DNA of 64,000 nucleotides, from NCBI RefSeq assembly GCF_014202225.1, contig NZ_JACHGE010000004.1, positions 248,001 to 312,000 on the forward strand, in the 5' to 3' direction. Numbering within the stretch: position 1 is the stretch's first letter; each line of letters starts with the position of its first letter. The DNA is from Algibacter amylolyticus (GTDB taxonomy: Bacteria; Bacteroidota; Bacteroidia; Flavobacteriales; Flavobacteriaceae). Position numbers and translations under genes: made by a program. The notes below the pieces were generated by a model. It made no database searches. It was not told where the DNA came from and was given only the letters and a program-made list of their open reading frames with translations. Below are positions 27,360-34,600 of this stretch, piece after piece.

Positions 27360-28506
27360 TTATAAATTTTATTATGGTTGTTGTTATAAGTTCAATTTGT
27401 TCGTCATCTAACTCTGTATGCATTGGTAAAGAAATAACATCTTTTACCAATTGATTTGTCACCTCAAAATGAGATTCCACATACCTTTCATCCAAATAAG
27501 CTTTCTGTTTATGTAACGGAATTGGGTAGTACACGCCACAAGGAATATTATTTTCATTTAAATGCTTTACTAAAGCATCCCTATCTACACCTTTCACTCT
27601 TAAAGTATATTGATGAAAAACATGGCAATCGCATGTATCGCAAATACCATCACATTCATTTACCGTTTTAGGGGTAATAACACTATCCATACCCTTAAAG
27701 GCGGCATTATATTTTCTTGCAGCGGTTTGTCTTGCTTTATTATAAGTATCTAAATGTGGTAATTTAGCATTTAACACAGCCGCTTGTATACTATCTAAAC
27801 GCGAGTTTACACCAACTACATCATGATGGTAGCGTTCGTACATACCATGGTTTACAATACCTCTTATGGTATGTGCTAAATCATCATCATTTGTAAAAAT
27901 GGCTCCACCATCTCCATAGCAACCTAAATTTTTAGAAGGAAAAAAAGATGTAGCTCCAACATTTCCAATGGTTCCGGCCTTAACCTTTTTGCCATTACTA
28001 TATTTATAATCTGCTCCAATAGCTTGGGCATTATCCTCGATTACAAACAGGTTATGTTCTTTAGCAAGTTCCATGATTGCCTCCATATTTGCACACTGCC
28101 CAAATAAATGTACAGGCACAATAGCTTTTGTTTTTGGCGTAATTGCTTTTTTGATTGCTTCTATATTAATGTTAAAATTATCTTCATTAACATCAACCAA
28201 AACCGGCGTTAATTTTAATAATGCAATGACCTCTACGGTTGCTGCAAAAGTAAAATCGGCAGTAATAACCTCATCGCCTTGCTCTAAACCTAGACCCATC
28301 ATTGCAATTTGCAAAGCATCTGTACCATTGGCACACGGAATAACGTGTTTTACGCCTAAATAATCCTCTAAAGATTTTTGAAACTTATGAACCTCAGGTC
28401 CATTTACAAATGCTGTGTTTTCAATAACTTCTTGAATAGACGAGTTAACAGCATCTTTTATGCCTGCATATTGACCTTTAAGATCAACCATTTGAATTTT
28501 CTTCAT
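27352..28506 (-). CDS. DegT/DnrJ/EryC1/StrS family sugar aminotransferase
   Basis: 384-residue PLP enzyme that transfers an amino group to a keto-sugar nucleotide. The PLP lysine is Lys192 in SFFPSKNLGCYGDGGAI; PCANGTDALQIAM (57-69) and IEDNAQAIGADY hold the cofactor. The C-terminal HVFHQYTLRV motif is typical of the family. Just before it there is an unusual cysteine cluster, CDGICDTCDCHVFH, with Cys285, 289, 292 and 294. With galE downstream and the Kdo transferase gene divergent upstream, a role in cell-envelope sugar synthesis is likely. The exact sugar is unknown. Confidence 0.88.
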   Translation of the reverse strand: MKKIQMVDLKGQYAGIKDAVNSSIQEVIENTAFVNGPEVHKFQKSLEDYLGVKHVIPCANGTDALQIAMMGLGLEQGDEVITADFTFAATVEVIALLKLTPVLVDVNEDNFNINIEAIKKAITPKTKAIVPVHLFGQCANMEAIMELAKEHNLFVIEDNAQAIGADYKYSNGKKVKAGTIGNVGATSFFPSKNLGCYGDGGAIFTNDDDLAHTIRGIVNHGMYERYHHDVVGVNSRLDSIQAAVLNAKLPHLDTYNKARQTAARKYNAAFKGMDSVITPKTVNECDGICDTCDCHVFHQYTLRVKGVDRDALVKHLNENNIPCGVYYPIPLHKQKAYLDERYVESHFEVTNQLVKDVISLPMHTELDDEQIELITTTIIKFING

Positions 28507-28665
28507 GTATAAAAAATTATAGCCTATCCATTATAAAACAAGAATACAGACTAATTTTTACGCCTCCCTAATTAGGGTTTGCTCAACACAAAATTACAAA
28601 ATTGATAGACGTTAACCAATGTATTTATTTTAAAGAAATGTATTTTAGCATTAAAAGAAATAATA

Positions 28666-29901
28666 TTGAGCTTAATATATAACATTGGAATTCATCTTAC
28701 AGGTGTTGTACTAAAATTAGGAGCGCAGTTTAATGCAAAGCTTAAAAAAGGTATTATTGGTAGAGAAAACACGTTTCAAATTTTAAAAAACAACATACAA
28801 AAAGGTGATAAAACACTTTGGTTTCATTGTGCTTCATTAGGAGAATATGAGCAGGGACTTCCTGTATTTTTAGAACTCCGGAAACATTATAAAAACCATA
28901 AATTAATCTTGAGTTTTTTCTCGCCATCGGGTTATGAAATTCGAAAAAACTCACCTATAGCTAATGTGGTTATTTATTTGCCATTGGATACTAAAACCAA
29001 TGCTAAACGCTTTTTAGATCTAATAAATCCAGAACTTACCATTTTTGTAAAATATGATATTTGGCCCAATTTTTTACATGAATTAAAAGCAAGACATTTG
29101 CGTGCCATCCTTATTTCTGCAGCCTTTAGAAAAGAACAATCTTATTTTAAATTTTACGGCAAACAGTTAAAACAAGCTCTTTTTGCTTTTGAACATATAT
29201 TTACCCAAAACGAGGCTTCGAAAGCACTATTAGAATCTATAAATTACACCTCTGTTACTGTTAGCGGAGACACGCGTTATGATAGAGTTTACAGTCAATT
29301 AAGCTTAGATAACTCTTTAAATTTTATTGATACTTTTAAAAACAACAAACTTTGTATTGTTGCCGGTAGCACTTGGCCAGAAGGTGAAGCTCTTTTTGTT
29401 GAGTTTATAAACACTCAGGTTTCAAAAGATATAAAACTTATAATTGCCCCACACGATATTAAACCCGAGCGCATTAAAAAATTACAAGAAAAAATCAACT
29501 CTAAAACGGTTCTGTTTTCCGAAAAAGACAACCATAATTTAGCAGAATTCCAAGTCTTTATTATAGATACTATAGGTATTCTTTCTAAAATTTATAGTTA
29601 CGCAGATATAGCTTATGTTGGCGGTGCCGTGGGTAATACTGGACTCCATAATACCTTAGAACCTGCCGTTTTTGGAGTTCCAATAGTAATAGGTAATAAT
29701 CACGTAAAGTTTCTAGAAGCAAAAGCATTAATTAATAATGGCGGCATGTTTGAAATTGATAATCAATTAAAATTTAATGAAACCCTTAATAAATTAATTG
29801 CGGATAGTGACTTTAGAGCAGAAGCAGGGTCTTATAATAAAGCTTTTATAGAAAAGAATAAAGGGGCAGTCATCCAAATACTAGATTATTTACGTATATA
29901 G
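28666..29901 (+). CDS. waaA: 3-deoxy-D-manno-octulosonic acid (Kdo) transferase
   Basis: 411-residue inner-membrane glycosyltransferase that adds Kdo to lipid A precursors. Its N-terminal half contains LWFHCASLGEYEQGLPVFLEL and IFVKYDIWPNFLHELKAR; the C-terminal half has GSTWPEGEALFVEF and AYVGGAVGNTGLHNTLEPAVFGVP, all WaaA hallmarks. The start is a TTG at 28666 (reading SLIYNIGIHL): no in-frame ATG or GTG is found between the upstream region and this hydrophobic anchor. Also called kdtA. Confidence 0.9.
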   Translation: MSLIYNIGIHLTGVVLKLGAQFNAKLKKGIIGRENTFQILKNNIQKGDKTLWFHCASLGEYEQGLPVFLELRKHYKNHKLILSFFSPSGYEIRKNSPIANVVIYLPLDTKTNAKRFLDLINPELTIFVKYDIWPNFLHELKARHLRAILISAAFRKEQSYFKFYGKQLKQALFAFEHIFTQNEASKALLESINYTSVTVSGDTRYDRVYSQLSLDNSLNFIDTFKNNKLCIVAGSTWPEGEALFVEFINTQVSKDIKLIIAPHDIKPERIKKLQEKINSKTVLFSEKDNHNLAEFQVFIIDTIGILSKIYSYADIAYVGGAVGNTGLHNTLEPAVFGVPIVIGNNHVKFLEAKALINNGGMFEIDNQLKFNETLNKLIADSDFRAEAGSYNKAFIEKNKGAVIQILDYLRI

Positions 29902-29978
29902 GTTGTTCTAAAAGATTACTTTTATAGAAGTAAAATTTGAAAACTAATTAATAACAGAAAACACTAAAACAAAAACCG

Positions 29979-30383
29979 ATGAAAAAAGTATTATTAAGTT
30001 CAATTCTATTGTTAGCATTAAGTTTCACATCATGTAGAGACACAAAAAAAGGTGAATCTATTGGAGATGCCATTGAAAATGCTGCTGATGCTGCAGGCAA
30101 TGCTGTAGAAGATGCTGCTGATGCAACTGGAAATGCTGTTGACTCTGCTGTAGATGCTGCAGGTGACGCTGCTAATAAAGCAGGTGAAGCTGTTGAGAAT
30201 GCTGCTAATGCAACTGGTGAAGCTGTAAATTCTGCTGTTGATGCTGCAGGAAATGCAATTGACAACGCTGGAGAAAAAGCTGGAGAAGTTGTAAATGATG
30301 CAAAAGCAAAAACTAGTGATGCTGCTAATAAAGCTGCTGATGCAGTAAAAAAAGAAGCTGATAAATTAAAAGCTGCTCACTAA
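29979..30383 (+). CDS. Small Ala-rich repeat lipoprotein
   Basis: 134 residues. The signal peptide MKKVLLSSILLLALSFTSC ends in a lipobox, with Cys19 acylated. The rest is a chain of degenerate 11-residue units such as AADAAGNAVED, AADATGNAVDS, AVDAAGDAANK and AVDAAGNAIDN, which predict an amphipathic helix like those of LEA and apolipoprotein-type stress proteins. The reverse strand is also open here because of the Ala/Asp codon bias, but it is not a gene. Function unknown; it may be an envelope stress or membrane-associated protein. It is followed by a clean terminator. Confidence 0.75.
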   Translation: MKKVLLSSILLLALSFTSCRDTKKGESIGDAIENAADAAGNAVEDAADATGNAVDSAVDAAGDAANKAGEAVENAANATGEAVNSAVDAAGNAIDNAGEKAGEVVNDAKAKTSDAANKAADAVKKEADKLKAAH

Positions 30384-30410
30384 TTAGTTAGTAGTTTTTT
30401 AATAACTCAT

Positions 30411-30438
30411 AAAAACCACCTATATGGTGGTTTTTTTT
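30411..30438 (+). terminator. Terminator after the repeat lipoprotein gene
   Basis: Arms AAAAACCACC (30411-30420) and GGTGGTTTTT (30426-30435), followed by T through 30438. Confidence 0.85.
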
Positions 30439-30610
30439 ATACCCTATATTGAACAAAAGCATTTAAAATAAGTAGTTTTAATACACTTAAAAGCTCAAAA
30501 ACTAATTACTCATCTAGTTATTATTTAAACGCATTAAAATGAGGTAAAAATACTTTTTAGGTTTTGTCTTGTTGCTCTACAGATATAAATACATTAATAG
30601 TTTAAAATAA

Positions 30611-30644
30611 TAAAGCGCTATTGTATTTCTACAATAGCGCTTTA
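30611..30644 (-). terminator. Terminator of the alginate uptake operon
   Basis: A perfect 15-bp stem with a 4-nt loop (TAAAGCGCTATTGTA at 30611-30625 and its complement at 30630-30644), 54 bp after the SDR stop. The remaining bases between 30439 and 30698 hold nothing else recognised. Confidence 0.75.
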
Positions 30645-30698
30645 TTTATACTCGGTTGTAAAATATGATTTCTCATACTTTACCTGAACTAATTAAAA

Positions 30699-31463
30699 TT
30701 AGATTCCTAAACCTTGTCCACCACCAACTTGGATAGTTTCAGCAGTTAAGAATGAAGCATCGTCACTTACTAAGAAAGAAACAACTGAAGCAACATTTTC
30801 TGGCTGACCTAATCTCCCTAATAAGATATTGTTTTTCCAAGAAGCGAATACTTCTGGCTTAGTAGATTTAATTTGCTTGTGGAAATCAGTATCAATAGTA
30901 CCAGGAGATACTGCATTTACTCTAATTCCGTATTCAGCTAAATCTTTAGCTAATGCTCTAGTAATAGCATGAACTCCAGCTTTAGAAGTTCCGTAAATAC
31001 CAGCACCAGGTCCACCAGCATTCCAACCAGCGATAGAAGTATAATTGATTATAGATGCATTTTCACCTTTTTTAAGGTAAGGGATTGCAGCTCTAGATGC
31101 AAAAAATGTAGAATCTAAATTTAAAGCCATTACGAATCTGTAAAATTCAGTAGTCATTTCTTCAAATCTAGAACGACCTCCTAAACCACCTGCGTTGTTA
31201 ATAAGCGCATCAATTTTTCCGTACTTTTCACCAATCTTTGTAATGTTTTCTGTAACCTCATCTTCTTTAGTTACATCAAAACCATAATACTCTGAAGTTA
31301 TACCTTCCGCAGTAAGTTCTTTAACTCTTTGCGCTCCGGCTTCATCATCAATACCATTTAATACTACAGTATATCCATCTTGACCTAATCTTTTTGCTAC
31401 TTGAAAACCAATACCACCTGTAGCACCTGTTATAACTGCTACTTTTCCATTTGAATTACTCAT
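30699..31463 (-). CDS. SDR oxidoreductase, probable DEH reductase
   Basis: 254-residue classical short-chain dehydrogenase. The cofactor motif is TGATGGIG (12-19), NNAG is at 89-92, the catalytic Ser is 143 and the YxxxK pair is Tyr157 and Lys161. As the last gene of the alginate operon, and by analogy with known flavobacterial alginate operons, it most likely reduces 4-deoxy-L-erythro-5-hexoseulose uronate (DEH) to 2-keto-3-deoxygluconate. The substrate is inferred from context; sequence alone shows only an NAD(P)-dependent SDR. It follows the MFS gene by 43 bp. Confidence 0.85.
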   Translation of the reverse strand: MSNSNGKVAVITGATGGIGFQVAKRLGQDGYTVVLNGIDDEAGAQRVKELTAEGITSEYYGFDVTKEDEVTENITKIGEKYGKIDALINNAGGLGGRSRFEEMTTEFYRFVMALNLDSTFFASRAAIPYLKKGENASIINYTSIAGWNAGGPGAGIYGTSKAGVHAITRALAKDLAEYGIRVNAVSPGTIDTDFHKQIKSTKPEVFASWKNNILLGRLGQPENVASVVSFLVSDDASFLTAETIQVGGGQGLGI

Positions 31464-31506
31464 ACTCTTTAAATTTTTGTTAATTATTCTATTGTTTTTA
31501 TAAATT

Positions 31507-32805
31507 TTATTTCTCTTTTAATGGTTCAATTTTTGGACATAAAATCCAAACACTGGCCATAGTAATAATTGCTAATGCCGCACCAATAATAAATGCTGGA
31601 GTATAATTACCTCCTGAAGTTAACCATGGTACCAATGCTGTTAAACCAAATGCACCTAATTTAGCTGCCATACCAGCAAAACCTGAAAGAGTACCTACTG
31701 TTTTTCCTCCAAATAAATCACTTGGTAATGTTTGCACATTTCCAATTGCTGTTTGGAAACCAAATAAAATAACAGCCATTAATAATACCGCAGTTACAGG
31801 ACCACCTGGATTAGCCATTGCCAATAAAGCAGGTAACATAATTACACAGCCAAGTGTAATAACAAACTTTCTTGTTTTGTTTACAGTCCAACCTACTTTA
31901 ATACGGTTTTGCGCTAATAAGCCTCCAAACCAAGCGCCTAACATAGCGCCTACATAAGGCACCCAAGCATAGAAACCAATTGATTTTACATCCATTCCAT
32001 AAACTTCGTTTAGGTAAAGCGGAATCCAAAAAATGAATAACCACCAAATAGGATCTAATGCTGCTGATGCGATTATAACCCCCCAACTTTCTTTATGAGA
32101 AAGCATTGTAGTTGTATCAGGATTGTAACCATCATCGAACTCGCCATCGTTATCTTCATCTTGATTTTGTTGTCCTGTTAAAATATACTCACGCTCTTCA
32201 TCAGATATCCAAGGGTGCTTTTTAGGTGGCGATTTTACTAAAATCCACCAAGGAATAAGCCATAACAATCCCGTTATACCTACTAGAATAAAAATCCAAT
32301 TCCAACTAAAGTATACAGATAGCAATCCAATAGTTGGGAATGCTATGATACCACCAATTGCTGCACCAGAATTAAACAAACCTTGAGCAAAAGCACGCTC
32401 TTTGGTAGGAAACCACTCGGCATTGGCTTTTGCGGCACCAGGCCAGTTACCAGCTTCTGAAATCCCTAACAGCGAACGAAATAAGCTTAAGGTAAAAATA
32501 CCTTTTGCAAATGCATGTAAAGCCGTTGCTATAGACCAAAACCCTATGGATAACGTAAATCCAATTCTAGTTCCTAACTTATCGAATATTTTACCAAAAA
32601 TAGCTTGACCAAAGGCATAAGAAAATATGAAAATAGTCGAAATTATAGCGTAAATACTTTTTCGTTCATCGGGCGTCTTATCAGGATACAAATCCTTAGC
32701 AATATCTGGCCAAAGTACAGGCAATGCTTGCCTATCGATGTAATTTATAACAGTAGCTAAAGCAATTAAGCCTATTACCCACCATCTTAAACCTTTTAAT
32801 TTCAT
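31507..32805 (-). CDS. MFS transporter of the hexuronate (ACS) type
   Basis: 432 residues with about 12 membrane helices. The start WVIGLIALATVINYIDRQALPVLWPDI and the SLLGISEAGNWPGAAKANAEWFP segment resemble ExuT/GudP-like sugar-acid symporters. An acidic cytoplasmic loop (QDEDNDGEFDDGYNPD) lies between helices 6 and 7. In the alginate operon it should carry unsaturated uronate, DEH or mono-uronates across the inner membrane. It sits between the GntR regulator and the DEH reductase gene. Confidence 0.88.
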   Translation of the reverse strand: MKLKGLRWWVIGLIALATVINYIDRQALPVLWPDIAKDLYPDKTPDERKSIYAIISTIFIFSYAFGQAIFGKIFDKLGTRIGFTLSIGFWSIATALHAFAKGIFTLSLFRSLLGISEAGNWPGAAKANAEWFPTKERAFAQGLFNSGAAIGGIIAFPTIGLLSVYFSWNWIFILVGITGLLWLIPWWILVKSPPKKHPWISDEEREYILTGQQNQDEDNDGEFDDGYNPDTTTMLSHKESWGVIIASAALDPIWWLFIFWIPLYLNEVYGMDVKSIGFYAWVPYVGAMLGAWFGGLLAQNRIKVGWTVNKTRKFVITLGCVIMLPALLAMANPGGPVTAVLLMAVILFGFQTAIGNVQTLPSDLFGGKTVGTLSGFAGMAAKLGAFGLTALVPWLTSGGNYTPAFIIGAALAIITMASVWILCPKIEPLKEK

Positions 32806-32862
32806 ATTTCTGTTATTTAACGAGGTGTTAACCTCTGGTTGTTAATAATTTAGTTAGGGTTC

Positions 32863-33567
32863 TTATTTAACATTATAGCAATATTGATATAATACGCTAA
32901 AATGATCTTTCATTTTTTGTTTTGCCATTACAGTATCCTGCTTTTTGATGGCTTCATAAATTTCATTATGCTCTTGTATACCAACCAATGACATTCTTTT
33001 ATCGCAGACATGATATTTTTCGAAATCCATGATAATCTGAGGTGTAATAGTTAACATAAACGTATTCATTGAACTATTACCACTAGCTTTAGCTATGGCC
33101 AAATGAAATAGCAAATCTTCTTGCACAGCATCTTCACCCGATCGTACTTTATCTTCATAAGCATCTAATGCATCTTTAATGCGCTCTAAATCTTCTTCTG
33201 TACGTCTTAATGCCGCTAATCTAACGGTTTTTAATTCCAATAAAATTCTTGTTTCAACTAATGCCTTAAAATCCGGCGTCTTTAAACCTAAAATATCATC
33301 AATCATTCCGTTCATGGCTACAACTCCAATGTTAGCTACAAAGGTTCCACTTTGAGGAATTGACTTTAATAAACCATAAAATTCCAACTTTTGAATAGCG
33401 TCACGAACGTTACTTCTGCTTACTTCAAACTTATCAGATAACATTCTTTCGGAAGGTAATTTATCACCAGGCTCGAGGTTTTTAAAATTTATTAAATCTC
33501 TTATTTTACCAATAATGGTGTTTTGCACCATTTGATTTTCACTAACCGTTAATGACTCTAATTTCAT
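32863..33567 (-). CDS. GntR family (FadR/FCD) transcription regulator
   Basis: 234 residues. An N-terminal winged helix (about 15-80) shows PGDKLPSERMLSDKFEVSR and SNVRDAIQKLEFYGLLKSIP, the GntR signature. The C-terminal FCD ligand domain (about 95-225) keeps metal-site residues in LLFHLAIAKASGN, GIQEHNEIYEAI and KDHFSVLYQ. FCD-type members bind sugar acids and related ligands, so an alginate breakdown product (DEH or KDG) is the likely inducer. GntR regulators bind short palindromes, and three TGGTTAACCA-centred palindromes lie over promoters in this locus. It lies between PL7 and the MFS gene, and may also have its own promoter. Confidence 0.9.
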   Translation of the reverse strand: MKLESLTVSENQMVQNTIIGKIRDLINFKNLEPGDKLPSERMLSDKFEVSRSNVRDAIQKLEFYGLLKSIPQSGTFVANIGVVAMNGMIDDILGLKTPDFKALVETRILLELKTVRLAALRRTEEDLERIKDALDAYEDKVRSGEDAVQEDLLFHLAIAKASGNSSMNTFMLTITPQIIMDFEKYHVCDKRMSLVGIQEHNEIYEAIKKQDTVMAKQKMKDHFSVLYQYCYNVK

Positions 33568-33620
33568 ATTTCTTATTTAATAGTTGGTAATAGATCTTTT
33601 TTAAACAAAATTTAAAAAAG

Positions 33621-33628
33621 CAAACATA
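33621..33628 (-). promoter_or_regulatory. Possible promoter ahead of the GntR gene
   Basis: Minus-strand TATGTTTG matches TAnnTTTG exactly, 54 bp before the regulator ATG. The -33 region at 19-bp spacing reads TTTA instead of TTTG. It would let regulator, MFS and SDR be made without the SusC operon. Confidence 0.35.
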
Positions 33629-33652
33629 CGTCTTATTTAAAGTTTACTAAAA

Positions 33653-34585
33653 TCAATGACTTACTTCTAGTTCGTAATATTTTATTTTAGAATAGGCACC
33701 TTCGTCTCTTGACTGAAAATAATTACCTGCTTTAAAATAATTTTCAAAAACGCCCCACCTTTTCATGTGGATATCATCGTAAACTTTATATTCATTACCA
33801 TTAAGTATCACTACCATTTTACCTTTTGAAACTTGCACTTCTAAAGTAAACTTTCTAAATCCTACCTCTTGTTCAAAATTAAAACCTTCGTCGTCGCCCC
33901 AAGCATCTTCGTGAAGTAACTCTTCATCTGTAGCACTTAAATTTTTAAGCACTTTAGTTTTAACACGTACTTTCCCATTATCCCAATATATTTTTAAAAT
34001 TGGTGGCGCATTATTATCTTTTTGCCCAATTAAATCTCTTTGTTCATTAGTTAAACGCCCATGGATTTGCATGATAATGGTTCTGTGATATTTACCATCT
34101 GAAGCTCTGGTGGTTTCTGCCATTTCCAATTTCCCTTTCATGTTTGCGCCTTGCTCAAAAGTCCAGTTTGTATTATTATCTCCTGGCACCATTTGCTCTC
34201 TCAATTCCGATCGTGTGTACTTTGTATTTGCTGTTGTCGCTTCGCTTGGAAACGAATAAAACACTATAGCTCCACTAGTAGAATCGTTATACATGTATGG
34301 CAACAATCTTTCATCGGTTGCATAATTCAAGATTTCTGGTGGCTCTATATTCATAGCTCTACCTTTGGCATTTAATTCTGGTGTTGTTACACTCCAGTGA
34401 CTTAAATCGATCTTAGGAAGTTTCACCTTTTTCTTTTTCTGCTTCTTTTTCTTTTTGGCTTTTTTCTCAACTTTAACATCCGAGTCGGAAACGCTACCTT
34501 TTTGTGATTGGCAAGCAGCGTTTACAGATAGAAATGTTATCAATAAAATGCTTAATATTTCTTTACGGAAGTTTTTCATTTTCAT
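33653..34585 (-). CDS. PL7 alginate lyase, lipoprotein
   Basis: 310 residues. A lipobox ends in Cys25 (VNAAC). It is followed by an unusual lysine-rich linker (41-54, mostly K), then a PL7 beta-jelly-roll (about 58-308). The three PL7 signatures are complete: RSELRE (125-130), QIH (173-175) and YFKAGNYFQ (283-291), with catalytic Gln173, His175, Arg125 and Tyr289. QIH rather than QVH is generally linked to guluronate-containing blocks. It probably acts as an endolyase anchored on the outer membrane. It lies 16 bp after the PKD/CBM-like gene in the SusCD operon. Confidence 0.93.
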   Translation of the reverse strand: MKMKNFRKEILSILLITFLSVNAACQSQKGSVSDSDVKVEKKAKKKKKQKKKKVKLPKIDLSHWSVTTPELNAKGRAMNIEPPEILNYATDERLLPYMYNDSTSGAIVFYSFPSEATTANTKYTRSELREQMVPGDNNTNWTFEQGANMKGKLEMAETTRASDGKYHRTIIMQIHGRLTNEQRDLIGQKDNNAPPILKIYWDNGKVRVKTKVLKNLSATDEELLHEDAWGDDEGFNFEQEVGFRKFTLEVQVSKGKMVVILNGNEYKVYDDIHMKRWGVFENYFKAGNYFQSRDEGAYSKIKYYELEVSH

Positions 34586-34600
34586 TTATAAATTACAAAA

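Noticed and set aside
29948-30265. Minus-strand frame of about 105 codons rich in Ala and Ser
   Set aside because: It is the mirror of the Ala-rich repeat lipoprotein gene, open only because of codon bias; the plus-strand reading has a proper lipobox and terminator.
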